This document shows, piece after piece, positions 42,976 through 51,653 of a stretch of 64,000 nt of DNA. Origin of the DNA: Gemmatimonadota bacterium (GTDB lineage Bacteria > Gemmatimonadota > Gemmatimonadetes > Longimicrobiales > Gaopeijiaceae); assembly GCA_041390105.1 (NCBI GenBank), contig JAWKQO010000001.1, forward strand, positions 1,614,001 through 1,678,000, in the 5' to 3' direction. Under the pieces are notes generated by a model. That model was not told where the DNA came from. It saw nothing but the letters and a program-made list of their open reading frames with translations, and made no database searches. Positions within the stretch are counted from its first letter, which is position 1. Every line of letters begins with the position of its first letter. A program made the translations under genes and the position numbers.

Positions 42976-44468
42976 TGCCGCTACGCGACGCCGCGCACGA
43001 GCTGGCGCTGCTCGTCAAATCGCGACACCCTCTGCTGGTGTTGGAGTCCGCCGACAGCGACCGGATCGACACCCTGCTCCGCCACGTCGCCGACGCGCTC
43101 CAGCTCCCGCTCTTCTCGTGGTCGCGCGTGCGCGGCCTCACCCGCGCCGGTGCCAGCGGGCCGGTCTATGGAACCGAGGACGTCGGCGCCGCCCTGGGGC
43201 ATATGGCCGCCAGCAACGTCCAGGCACTGTACCATCTGCCCGGCCTGGCTCCCCTCGTGCGCGGCAACGCCGTCTTGGAAGCCCGGTTGGAGGAGGCCGT
43301 GCAGCGCGCCCGCGGCCCGGGTTCCACCCTATTGATCACGGGCGTGGACGTCGATCTATCCGAGACCCTGCGCCCCCACGTGACTCGCTTCACACTGCCG
43401 GGGCCCTCGGAAGATGAGCTCCGTGCGCTGCTCTCGCAGTTGATCCGGGACCTGTCGGCGCGTCAGCACGTGGAGGTGGCCGTCACTCCTGCCGAGCTCA
43501 CCCGTCTCCTGCGCCCTCTGGAGGGCCTCACGCTCCTGGAGGCGGAGAAGATCCTAACCAAGGCGATCGTCGAAGACGGTCGCCTCACCGTCGACGACAT
43601 CCGTCACGTCATCGAGGCCAAGAAGCAGGTCATCGAACGCGAGGGGCTGCTCGAGTACTATCCGCTCGAGGAGACGCGGACCGAGATCGCCGATCTGGTG
43701 CGTTTGAAGGGCTGGTTGCGCAAGCGCAAAGCGGTTCTACAGGATCCCGCGGCAGCGGAGAAGTTCGGGCTGGCCTTTCCCCGCGGTATGCTGCTGCTGG
43801 GAGTGCCGGGCTGCGGCAAGAGCCTGTGCGCCAAAGCCGTGGCCACCGAGTGGCAGCTCCCTCTCCTCAAGCTCGACCCGTCCAATCTCTACAACAAGTA
43901 CATCGGCGAGAGCGAGAAGAACTTCAAGCGGGCCATGGAAGCGGCCGAGCGCATGGCGCCGGTGGTGCTCTGGATCGACGAGCTGGAGAAGGCCTTCGCC
44001 GAAGGAGGGTCGGAAGACGGCGGCGTGTCGCAGCGGATCCTCGGAAGCTTCCTTTCCTGGATGCAGGAGCGCCGGGGCGAGGTGTTCGTGGTGGCCACTG
44101 CCAACCAGATCGCTCGGGTTCCTCCCGAGCTGCTCCGCAAGGGTCGCTTCGATGAGATCTTTTTCGTCGACCTGCCTCCTGCCGAGGTCCGCATCGAGAT
44201 CTTCCGCATCCATCTCGCCCGGCGCGGACACGACCCTGCCGGTTTCGACCTTGCGGCCCTTGCCTCCGCCACCGATGGCTTCAGCGGCGCAGAGATCGAA
44301 CAGGTCGTGGTCGCGGCCCTGTTCAGCGCCTTCTCTGCGCAGAAGCCCCTCACCCAGGCCACGCTGAACGCGGAGATCGAGGGAACGCTGCCGTTGGCCG
44401 TGACCATGAAGGAGCGCGTGGCGCAGATGCGCGCCTGGGCTCGAGAACGGGCGGTCCCGGCGAACTGA
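42975..44468 (+). CDS. AAA+ ATPase, Ycf46-like (497 aa)
   Basis: The C-terminal AAA+ module has Walker A GVPGCGKS near residue 277, a pore-loop-like YNKYIGESEKN, Walker B VVLWIDELEKAF and an arginine-finger region with LLRKGRFDEIFFVDLP. The N-terminal 230 residues lack a second Walker A and resemble the degenerate N-domain of Ycf46-type ATPases. Expected to be cytoplasmic. The GTG start shares a base with the amidohydrolase stop, so the two are translationally coupled although one product is exported. The physiological role of the family is poorly known; chloroplast and cyanobacterial Ycf46 has been linked to inorganic carbon use. Confidence 0.88.
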   Translation: MPLRDAAHELALLVKSRHPLLVLESADSDRIDTLLRHVADALQLPLFSWSRVRGLTRAGASGPVYGTEDVGAALGHMAASNVQALYHLPGLAPLVRGNAVLEARLEEAVQRARGPGSTLLITGVDVDLSETLRPHVTRFTLPGPSEDELRALLSQLIRDLSARQHVEVAVTPAELTRLLRPLEGLTLLEAEKILTKAIVEDGRLTVDDIRHVIEAKKQVIEREGLLEYYPLEETRTEIADLVRLKGWLRKRKAVLQDPAAAEKFGLAFPRGMLLLGVPGCGKSLCAKAVATEWQLPLLKLDPSNLYNKYIGESEKNFKRAMEAAERMAPVVLWIDELEKAFAEGGSEDGGVSQRILGSFLSWMQERRGEVFVVATANQIARVPPELLRKGRFDEIFFVDLPPAEVRIEIFRIHLARRGHDPAGFDLAALASATDGFSGAEIEQVVVAALFSAFSAQKPLTQATLNAEIEGTLPLAVTMKERVAQMRAWARERAVPAN

Positions 44469-44531
44469 CCCGGTAGAAGCCGTGGGCTTCGGGACCGTGC
44501 TCGGCGTCGCGCTGGACGAGCTCGACGTCCC

Positions 44532-45689
44532 CTACGTCGAGGTGCGGAATGTGGACACCGGGGTGCCGAACGGACCTCCCTGAGCGTCCAACAGCGGATC
44601 GGGCTCCAGCCCGTGCGCCATATCCTCCAACTCCCCGACCAGGCCGCGCTCCAGCAGCAGATCGAAGGCGTCGACCACGCGCGGATCGAAGTGGCGACCT
44701 CGCTTGGCGCGCACGCGCTCGACCGCCAGATCGTGCGGGAAAGCATCCTTGTAGGGGCGCTTGTGGGTCAGGGAGTCGTAGACGTCCGCCACGGCCACGA
44801 TCCGCCCCACCAACGGGATGTCGTCCTCCCCCAACCCGGAATACCCCTCCCCGTCCCACCGTTCGTGATGGCTGTCGGCGATGCGGCGCGCCACCTCAAG
44901 AAGGGAATAGTGGCTCCCCGAGAGAATGCGGGCTCCGATCGTGGTGTGCCCCTTCATGACCTCGAATTCCTGCTCGGTCAGCGGCCCCGGCTTCATGAGG
45001 ATGGAATCGGGAATCCCGATCTTGCCGACGTCGTGCAGCGGTGCAGCCCGCCGGATCAGTCGGACTTCCTCGCGATGCAGGCCCAGCTCCTGCGCAAGCA
45101 GCGCGGACAGCAGACCGACGCGCTCGGCATGCTGGCCCGTGATGTCGTCCCGGTATTCGGCTGCGATGGCCAGACGCCGCAGGATCTCGACCTGCGCTTC
45201 CGCGAGCTCGTGCGTCCTCTCCCGCACTTTCTCTTCCAACGTCTCGTTGTGCCGACGGAGCTCCCGGTGGAGGAAGCGCGTCTCCAGGAGGTTCTTGATG
45301 CGCAGCAGGACCTCGCCGGCCTCGAAGGGTTTGGTGAGGAAGTCCTTGGCGCCCATCTGCAGTGCCTTGCGCCGCGCTTCCGGATCGAGGTGTCCCGTGA
45401 TGACCAGGATCGGGAGATAGGTGTTGTCCGGGATGTACGGAGCCAGGGCGGCCATGACATCGAAGCCGTCCAGGTGCGGCATCAACAGATCCAGCACGAT
45501 CAGATCGGGCTCGAACCCCAGAAAGATGTCGAGCGCTTCGCGCGGGTCCTGAGTGGAGACCACTGCGTGGAATCCCGAGGCGCGGAGCAGCTGGTCCAGG
45601 ACGCGCACATTGTCTTCCTCGTCGTCGACGAGGAGGATGCGAGCCTGGCGGAGCTGTTCGTTCCAGAGCGGAGAAGGAACCGGCTTCAT
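44532..45689 (-). CDS. Response regulator with HD-GYP phosphodiesterase domain (385 aa)
   Basis: The receiver has acidic pocket DDEEDN, phospho-acceptor Asp in LIVLDLLMP and Lys in FLTKPF. After a coiled-coil linker (ELRRHNETLEEKVRERTHEL) comes HD-GYP: HAERV, HDVGKIGIPD, and HHERWDGEGYSG in place of the canonical GYP. Such enzymes hydrolyse cyclic di-GMP; with GIP intact and GYS instead of GYP, activity is probable but unproven. The ATG at 45689 follows AGAGGA. No kinase gene is next to it. Confidence 0.92.
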   Translation of the reverse strand: MKPVPSPLWNEQLRQARILLVDDEEDNVRVLDQLLRASGFHAVVSTQDPREALDIFLGFEPDLIVLDLLMPHLDGFDVMAALAPYIPDNTYLPILVITGHLDPEARRKALQMGAKDFLTKPFEAGEVLLRIKNLLETRFLHRELRRHNETLEEKVRERTHELAEAQVEILRRLAIAAEYRDDITGQHAERVGLLSALLAQELGLHREEVRLIRRAAPLHDVGKIGIPDSILMKPGPLTEQEFEVMKGHTTIGARILSGSHYSLLEVARRIADSHHERWDGEGYSGLGEDDIPLVGRIVAVADVYDSLTHKRPYKDAFPHDLAVERVRAKRGRHFDPRVVDAFDLLLERGLVGELEDMAHGLEPDPLLDAQGGPFGTPVSTFRTST

Positions 45690-45739
45690 CGTCCTCTGGT
45701 GCGTTGGGCGCGAATCCTTGGATGCGTCGGACGCGAGTG

Positions 45740-46411
45740 TCACTCCAAGGGGAGCTCGAGAGGTTCGTCGACGACCCGGATCAAATCCGGCGAATCCTCC
45801 TCGACACGGTTCACCCGGACGGACACCGGGTGTGCTTCGAGCCTGGCGCTGGCCCCCTGAACGACCGCTTCAAGCTCGCTCGACGAGGTGTTCTTGTCCA
45901 ACCACACGCTTCGGAGCGGCTCCGGGACCAACACGGGGACCCGGTCGTGGATGTGGGCCAGCTCCGGCGGGGCGGCGCGGGTCAGGATCGCGAACGAAGG
46001 CGGAAGACCCTCGGGGGGCCGCTCCCAGATGCCCGCGAAGGTGAGGGGTCGGGCGCCATGGATCCAGTACGGTACCTTCCCACCGGGGCCCCGTCGCCAT
46101 TCGTAGAACCCGGAGGCGGGCACCAGGCAGCGACGGTGGGCCAGCGCGTTCCGGAACGGCCAGCGGGAGGCTGCGGTCTCCGAGCGCGCGTTGATGTGCC
46201 GCGCACCGGCGCGGCGGCTGTCTTCCCCCGGAGGGATCAGTCCCCAGCGCGCCCAATCGAGCCGTGCCCCGGTGGCCGATCCGCGGGCAACCAGCGCCTC
46301 CTGCGTGGGGGCGATGTTGTAGCGGGGAAGGTAGCCTTCAGGCACCTCGGCGCCCTCGAAGAGCTCGCTCAACTCGTCGGCGGTCAGCGCGACCCCGTAG
46401 CGACCGCACAT
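45740..46411 (-). CDS. yedK: SRAP (HMCES/YedK) DNA-repair protein (223 aa)
   Basis: Cross-links to abasic sites in single-stranded DNA through its N-terminal cysteine. MCGRYG places Cys2 at the required position. NIAPTQ, the WGLIPPG motif, NARSETAA, RCLVPASGFYEW with the conserved Glu, and the closing HDRVPVLV region are all present. Length matches bacterial YedK (about 220). Downstream of an aspartoacylase-like gene by 34 bases, with no functional link evident. Confidence 0.94.
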   Translation of the reverse strand: MCGRYGVALTADELSELFEGAEVPEGYLPRYNIAPTQEALVARGSATGARLDWARWGLIPPGEDSRRAGARHINARSETAASRWPFRNALAHRRCLVPASGFYEWRRGPGGKVPYWIHGARPLTFAGIWERPPEGLPPSFAILTRAAPPELAHIHDRVPVLVPEPLRSVWLDKNTSSSELEAVVQGASARLEAHPVSVRVNRVEEDSPDLIRVVDEPLELPLE

Positions 46412-46445
46412 CAGTGACCCCGGGTCCGCCAGAAGGGCGGGCGCG

Positions 46446-47624
46446 TCACTCGGAAGGCCGTCGCTGGACCAGCAGGGCCGCGCCCTGCTCGCGCTCCCGG
46501 CGGTAGCCCAACAGGTGGAGCAATTCCAGGGCGTACCAGCGAGCCACCCGCCGATTGACGAGCAGGCGGTCGTCGTACCCCGCGACGCGGTGGATGCCCG
46601 GAAGCCAGTGCACGACCCTGTCGGTGTGCAGATGGCGCAGCCACTCGGAGATCTTCAGCCAGATGAAGCGGAACTCGCGGACGATGAAGAAGCCGTCGTC
46701 GCCCTGCGCCTGATACAGGGGCATGAGGATCCGGGCCGTGGCGGGGGAACGGACTTCCCCGCCGACGTCGTGCGCCAGCACCTGCCCCCGGTCCACCGGC
46801 TGGAAGCTCCGGAAGCCGGGCAACATGGTGAACTGGTCCGATGGAGCGACCGGGTGCCGGTAGCGGAACTCGAGGACGCGCGGAATCTCGCCCCGCTCGT
46901 CCTCCAGGCGCGCCTTTGCCGCTTCCGCCTCCGGAGCATCGGCAGCGTCGAGCAGACCGGCGGCCACCAGGGCCAGCCAGATGGCCCCCTCTGCCCGCTC
47001 GACCGCCAGCGGGTCCTGGTTCTGCCCGGTCTCGACCACCATGACTGTGTGGCCGAGGCCGTCGACCCAGTCCATCAACGTTCCCTCGACCCGCTCCTCC
47101 AGGCCCAACACGAGGGGGATCGGCAGGGTCAGCGCGAACGCGCGATTGCGGAGTGTATCGCAGGCCGTGCTGAACGGGGCGCCTTCGCCGGAGGTCGTGT
47201 GCAGATCGACCACGAACACCGGACCCCGGGCATCGTGGAAGGCCTCGTCCAGCTCCTTCAGCAGCTCGGACTGCTCCTGGTCCTCACCTCCTTCCAGGGC
47301 CGAGCTCGTGGTCCGCAGCATCTCGACGCGCTTCGAGCCCCAGGCACGGTTGAGGTCGCGGACCAGAAAGCGCCTCCCGACCCGCAAGGCCCGTCGGTTT
47401 CCGGCGATGGCCACCAGCTCCCCGCGCAGGCGGTCCTGGCGGCCCACCAGCGTGGCCACCACTCGCTGCAGCGCCAGCACGCCGGCGGGCTCGTTGCCGT
47501 GCAGACCGCCCACCGCCACCAGGCTGGGTCCCGGCCGTTCGCCTCGGACCCGCCCCAGGATGCGCTCGACCTCGATGCCGACCCGGTCGCTTTCCGCGAC
47601 CGCCCCTGACGTGCTACCGGACAT
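46446..47624 (-). CDS. Succinylglutamate desuccinylase/aspartoacylase family protein (392 aa)
   Basis: A zinc carboxypeptidase-fold hydrolase. The first zinc ligands are in GGLHGNEPAG (HxxE, about residue 43), and the third is the histidine in VVDLHTTSGEG. An arginine-rich NRAW segment between them fits the family. The C-terminal 150 residues (RYRHPVAPSDQFTMLPGF) form the beta-domain that covers the active site. It removes acyl groups from amino acids or peptides; the substrate is not evident. Twenty-one bases after the CBS-fusion gene. Confidence 0.9.
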   Translation of the reverse strand: MSGSTSGAVAESDRVGIEVERILGRVRGERPGPSLVAVGGLHGNEPAGVLALQRVVATLVGRQDRLRGELVAIAGNRRALRVGRRFLVRDLNRAWGSKRVEMLRTTSSALEGGEDQEQSELLKELDEAFHDARGPVFVVDLHTTSGEGAPFSTACDTLRNRAFALTLPIPLVLGLEERVEGTLMDWVDGLGHTVMVVETGQNQDPLAVERAEGAIWLALVAAGLLDAADAPEAEAAKARLEDERGEIPRVLEFRYRHPVAPSDQFTMLPGFRSFQPVDRGQVLAHDVGGEVRSPATARILMPLYQAQGDDGFFIVREFRFIWLKISEWLRHLHTDRVVHWLPGIHRVAGYDDRLLVNRRVARWYALELLHLLGYRREREQGAALLVQRRPSE

Positions 47625-47645
47625 CCAACCCCACTCCTGAGCCGT

Positions 47646-49559
47646 TCAAGCCTTCTCCTTGAGAGTATCGGAAAGAAGCTGGTAGGCGATCGGCATGAAG
47701 TCACTCTCGGTGACGATTCCCACCAGCTTTCCGCCGCTGACCACCGGCAGGCACGAAAGGCGGCGTTCCCGCATCAGCTCGATCGCCTCCAGGGTAGGTG
47801 TCTGCGGGGTCACGGTCACCGGATCCCGCGCCATCACGTCCCGGACGGGAAGCGGATCCATGTTGGGGTTCTTGCCCTGGGCTACCATCCGCAACAGAGA
47901 GCGATAAGACACCACACCGACCAACTCGTTCGCGTCGTTCTCGACCAGGACATGCCGGATCACGTTCTTGTCCATGAGGAACGCCACCAGGTCGATCAGC
48001 TCGTCCTCGTTGACCGTGTACAGGGACGTGGTCATGTACTGTTCCACGGTCAGGTAGTTCGGCGCCCAATCGCCAGCCTCCTCGATGCGGGCCAGCGACC
48101 ACTCGTGTACGGGCTTGCCCTCCCGTTGGCGGGCCGCCGAGGCGGCGGTAACCGCAGCCAACCGTTCCGACTGAGTCCCCTTCCCGGCCATGGAGGCCAG
48201 CGACGTCAGGGTCCAGGCCGCGCCAGTCGCCCGCCTCCGCACACGCTCCTCCACCACACCCAGATAGTAGTCGATGTCGCCTTCGTCGATTCCAGCGCTG
48301 GCCAGGCCGCGGCGAGCGAGCGGAATCAGCTCGTCCTCCAGAAGGCTCTGCGCCGAGATGGACGTGTCATCGAACCAGAAGAAGCCCGCCCGCATGCCCA
48401 TACGCGCCGCCGCCAGGAAGTTGGCCCGCGCGATGTCGAACGAGAGGCGCTCGCGTACGTCACCGAACTCGGCCACCCCTCCGAGGACAGCGCCGATCCA
48501 GAGTGCCGCATTGGCAACTTCATCGACGACCGACGGACCCGCCGGGATGACCCGACACTCGATGCGAAGGTGAGGCTTCCCGCCTCCGACACCGTAGCAG
48601 GGTCGGTTCCATCGGTAGACCGTCCCATTGTGCAGCTGGAGCGCACGCAGCCGGGGCACCCCACCCCGGTCGAGCACCTCGAGCGGATCCTCCTCGATCT
48701 CAGTGGCGAGCAGGACCCGAAAATGTGCGATGTCGTCCTCGAACAGCTCGGTTACGCTTTCGCGAAGCCACCGCTCGCCGAAGCGAACACGGGGTTGCAG
48801 CTCCCGCATGTGCAGCGTCGTGGAACGGGTGTCGAGCGACTGTTGAAAGAGCGCGATCCGCGTCTCCGACCACAGGCGCTTCCCGAACAGCAACGGTGAA
48901 TTGACGCAAGCGGCCAGCACCGGGCCCGTCACCGCTTGAGCCACGTTGTAGAAGGTGGCAAACTCCTCGGCTTCCACCTGCAAATGCACCTGCGCGCTGG
49001 TATTGCACGCCTCCAGCATGACGGAATCGTGCTCGATGTTGAGATCGTCGATGCCGATGATGCGCAGGCGATAGCTGCCGCCCCGCATCCGGTTCATCGC
49101 CTCGTTGAGCGCGTAGTAGCGCTCCTTCGGCGTCATGTTGTCGAGCGTAAGGTCGGACTTGCCCAGCGTTGGCAGAATGCCTGTCAGCACTGCGTCGCAT
49201 CCCAACTCGGCCGCCGCGCGCCGCACCTCGGCCATGCGGGTGTCGATCTCGGTCTGGAGGTGCCTGAAGCACGCGCCGACCAGCTCGTGTGGATCCAGGT
49301 TGAATTCGAGGTTGAAGCGCGCGAGCTCCGTCACGAAGGCACCGTCGCCCAACCGGTCCAGCACCTCTATGGCTACCGGGGCCGGTCTCCAACCCCGGTT
49401 CACCAGGAAGAGCTCCTGCTCGGCCCCGAAGCGCCTCACTCCCGACTCGATCAGCCCTTCCGCCAGCATCCGCTCCAACGCCTGCAAATCGCGCAGGAGG
49501 GCGCGTGTGAAGGTCCGCACCCCGGCGCCGTCGGCTGCGCTGACGTCGTGACGGCCCAT
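47646..49559 (-). CDS. Glutamate-cysteine-ligase-like enzyme fused to two CBS domains (637 aa)
   Basis: Residues about 10-450 match the GCS2/YbdK carboxylate-amine ligase family: GAEQELFLVN and NLEFNLDPHEL carry the metal-binding glutamates, and GGGKPHLRIECRVIP is the C-terminal part of the fold. Residues about 500-637 are two CBS domains (YMTTSLYTVNEDELIDLVAFL and DVMARDPVTVTPQTPTLEAIEL), which usually bind adenine nucleotides. The fusion suggests allosteric control of peptide-bond formation by energy state. The ATG at 49559 lies inside a longer open frame; the family N-terminus begins there. Eight bases after the nitroreductase gene. Confidence 0.88.
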   Translation of the reverse strand: MGRHDVSAADGAGVRTFTRALLRDLQALERMLAEGLIESGVRRFGAEQELFLVNRGWRPAPVAIEVLDRLGDGAFVTELARFNLEFNLDPHELVGACFRHLQTEIDTRMAEVRRAAAELGCDAVLTGILPTLGKSDLTLDNMTPKERYYALNEAMNRMRGGSYRLRIIGIDDLNIEHDSVMLEACNTSAQVHLQVEAEEFATFYNVAQAVTGPVLAACVNSPLLFGKRLWSETRIALFQQSLDTRSTTLHMRELQPRVRFGERWLRESVTELFEDDIAHFRVLLATEIEEDPLEVLDRGGVPRLRALQLHNGTVYRWNRPCYGVGGGKPHLRIECRVIPAGPSVVDEVANAALWIGAVLGGVAEFGDVRERLSFDIARANFLAAARMGMRAGFFWFDDTSISAQSLLEDELIPLARRGLASAGIDEGDIDYYLGVVEERVRRRATGAAWTLTSLASMAGKGTQSERLAAVTAASAARQREGKPVHEWSLARIEEAGDWAPNYLTVEQYMTTSLYTVNEDELIDLVAFLMDKNVIRHVLVENDANELVGVVSYRSLLRMVAQGKNPNMDPLPVRDVMARDPVTVTPQTPTLEAIELMRERRLSCLPVVSGGKLVGIVTESDFMPIAYQLLSDTLKEKA

Positions 49560-49567
49560 CGCTCTTC

Positions 49568-50245
49568 TCAGCTCCCCCTGGCGAACGTCACCACGCTCGC
49601 AAAGGGCTTCTTGGTGATGGCGGGGACGGTGGCGTCCTGGGCGGGGTGTCCGACCACCAGCAGCAGGAAGGGCCGCTCGTGGTAGGGCCGTCCCAGAAGA
49701 TCGTTGAGGAACCGCATCGGGGACGGTGTGTGCGTCAACGTGGCCAGACCGGCGTGGTGGAATGCCGTGATGAGCATCCCGGTAGCGATGCCGACCGACT
49801 CCTGGACATAGTAGTTCTTGACGCGCGTGCCATCCGGTCGCAACTCGTAGCTTTCCGCGAAGATCGCCACCAGGAGAGGCGCCTCTTCGAGGAAGGGCTT
49901 GTCCGCGTCGGTTCCCAGCGGAGCGAGGGCGTCCAGCCACTCCTGGGGTGCGCCCCCTCCATAGAACCGCCGCTCCTCCTCCTCAGCCGCTTCGCGGATC
50001 TGGCGCTTCAGGCCGGGGTCGGTGATGGCCACAAAATGCCAGGGTTGGCGGTTGGCGCCGTTGGGGGCCGAGAGCGCCACCTCGAGGCAGGACCGGACCA
50101 CTGCCTCTGCGATCTGCCGTGGCGCGTAGGAGCGCACGGTCCGCCGGGTTCGCATCTCGTCTGCGAAGCCCCGCGCACGCGCGATCATCTCCTCGTCCGA
50201 CCTGATGGGATACCCCACCAGGGGATGGTGCTCCCCGTACGGCAC
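49568..50245 (-). CDS. Nitroreductase-family flavoprotein (225 aa)
   Basis: An FMN-dependent oxidoreductase with the family N-terminus RRTVRSYAPRQI, the substrate-side SAPNGANRQPWHF, and YYVQESVGIATGMLITA near the dimer interface. The sequence leans towards the iodotyrosine-deiodinase/BluB-like branch (PNGANRQPW), so small aromatic or quinone substrates are possible. It starts at GTG 50245 and is the first gene of a run that continues into the CBS fusion and beyond. Confidence 0.9.
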   Translation of the reverse strand: MPYGEHHPLVGYPIRSDEEMIARARGFADEMRTRRTVRSYAPRQIAEAVVRSCLEVALSAPNGANRQPWHFVAITDPGLKRQIREAAEEEERRFYGGGAPQEWLDALAPLGTDADKPFLEEAPLLVAIFAESYELRPDGTRVKNYYVQESVGIATGMLITAFHHAGLATLTHTPSPMRFLNDLLGRPYHERPFLLLVVGHPAQDATVPAITKKPFASVVTFARGS

Positions 50246-50343
50246 GTCGGCTCCTCGACCCGGGCCTGGCGGCCGGAGGGCGGCCGCCTGGGGCTAGAGT
50301 GTCTGGGGTCGGCGCGACGCGTCAAGCCTGAGCGAAGGGGGGT

Positions 50344-50889
50344 TCAGGGCAGATCCTGCCTGAGGGTCCGCAGAAGTCCCGTGTAGCCACCCGACCAGCT
50401 GGCGCGGCCAGCCAATGCAGCGGGCGAGGTCTCCAGGATGGCGGCGAGCATGCGGAGGTGCACCAGCGCCACCACTTCCTCGTCTTCGAGCACCAGTCCG
50501 CGTGCGTCCCGCCGATAGGCGAGGTAGACGCGCTCGAGGCCCCGCGGCGCCATGTCGCCGCCCAGCGGAACCACCAGACTGGAAGGATCGACCTGGAAGC
50601 GGCGAGCCAGTGCGTCCCACCCGGCACCACGTCGGCGCAGCGTGCCAAGGACGTCAGGTGTCACCCCCGCACGGGAGGCGATGAACAAGAGCACCGGAAC
50701 GTCTTCAGCATTCCCCACGAGATCGGACAACACATCGATCTCGGCGAGCGACACATGGTAGTGCCGGGCCACGGCCTCCATGTACGCCTGCCTGGCGGAC
50801 GCGTCGCTGGACGTGACTTGCGCATGCATCGGGGACGGCAGCGCCGCCAACCCGACGGCCACCACCGCGATTCGTGGGAACACGGTCAA
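50344..50889 (-). CDS. Exported hypothetical protein (181 aa)
   Basis: A signal peptide (PRIAVVAVGLAALPSPMHAQ) is followed by a soluble alpha-helical domain with no family I recognise. It contains YHVSLAEIDVLSDLV, VPVLLFIASRAGVTPDVL and WDALARRFQVDPSSLVVPL, a pattern of short helices. TTG at 50889 is the likely start because GGAGGG lies five bases upstream; GTG at 50883 is the alternative. Stands alone between the nitroreductase and a divergent STAS gene. Confidence 0.7.
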   Translation of the reverse strand: MTVFPRIAVVAVGLAALPSPMHAQVTSSDASARQAYMEAVARHYHVSLAEIDVLSDLVGNAEDVPVLLFIASRAGVTPDVLGTLRRRGAGWDALARRFQVDPSSLVVPLGGDMAPRGLERVYLAYRRDARGLVLEDEEVVALVHLRMLAAILETSPAALAGRASWSGGYTGLLRTLRQDLP

Positions 50890-51238
50890 CGTACCCTCCT
50901 CGCGAGGCCGGTTGTCCTCTCCAGAGATCAACGTCCTGTCTGCGGGGGTGTGGGGCGCCCGCCTCAGGAACTCTGGTGAGCTCCGGGATTCCGTGCGGAA
51001 TGCAACGGCCGGGCCTTGCCCCGGCCCCACGTGCCTGCGGCATCCGTCGCTGCGCCAATCCTCGACTTTCGGGCGAGGCAGCATTGCAACGCCGCCGCGG
51101 TTTCAGGTGGCACGAGTCTTGACCTGATCACCAAGCGAGTCGACGCCGCCGCACACCGGAGCACAACTCCAACGGCGCGGCGTCCGATACTCGGGGAGAA
51201 GCGAACCCTGAGGGTCGTGGGTTGACCGAGGAGGAACG

Positions 51239-51544
51239 ATGAGAGGACATGGAGGCGACGAACGGACGCCGGGGCTGGCCCTGGTGCACGCGGCTGCTAT
51301 GACCTCTGAAGAAGAGGCCCGTAGAGACCGCTGCGAAACCGATCTGATCTTCGATTTTTCGCAAACGGATACGCTCGACGTGAAGAGCCTCTCCTGGCTC
51401 CTGACGGCGCAACGCATGGCGAACCAGAATGATCAGACGGTGTGGTTGACCGGACTCCCCTCACGCGTTTGGGCTCTTTTCCGCGCGATGGGGCTCGACG
51501 AGTACTTCCGCGTCTTCCCAGACGGAGAAGCGGCACTCGACTGA
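51239..51544 (+). CDS. STAS-domain protein (anti-sigma antagonist type, 101 aa)
   Basis: A small protein with a STAS-like pattern: beta-strand LIFDFSQTDTLDV, helix SLSWLLTAQRMANQN, strand TVWLTGLPSRVWALFRAMGLDEYFRVF. The helix start where the phosphorylated Ser of SpoIIAA-type proteins lies reads DVKS rather than DSSG, so classical phospho-control may be altered. The ATG has a strong GAGGAGGAA upstream. Monocistronic, with a very strong terminator directly after. No partner kinase or sigma gene is adjacent. Confidence 0.72.
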   Translation: MRGHGGDERTPGLALVHAAAMTSEEEARRDRCETDLIFDFSQTDTLDVKSLSWLLTAQRMANQNDQTVWLTGLPSRVWALFRAMGLDEYFRVFPDGEAALD

Positions 51545-51568
51545 ACGCGGTCCAACCACCGTACGACC

Positions 51569-51610
51569 TCGGGGGACCCGACCAAACGGTCGGGTCCCCC
51601 GACTTTGTCT
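51569..51610 (+). terminator. Rho-independent terminator after the STAS gene
   Basis: A perfect 15-bp stem (51569-51583 with 51588-51602) with a 4-base loop AAAC and a CTTTGTCT tail, 25 bases after the stop codon. Confidence 0.92.
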
Positions 51611-51653
51611 CACGCTTCCGTAGCAGGTCGCTGCACGCCTGCCGAAGAAGCGA

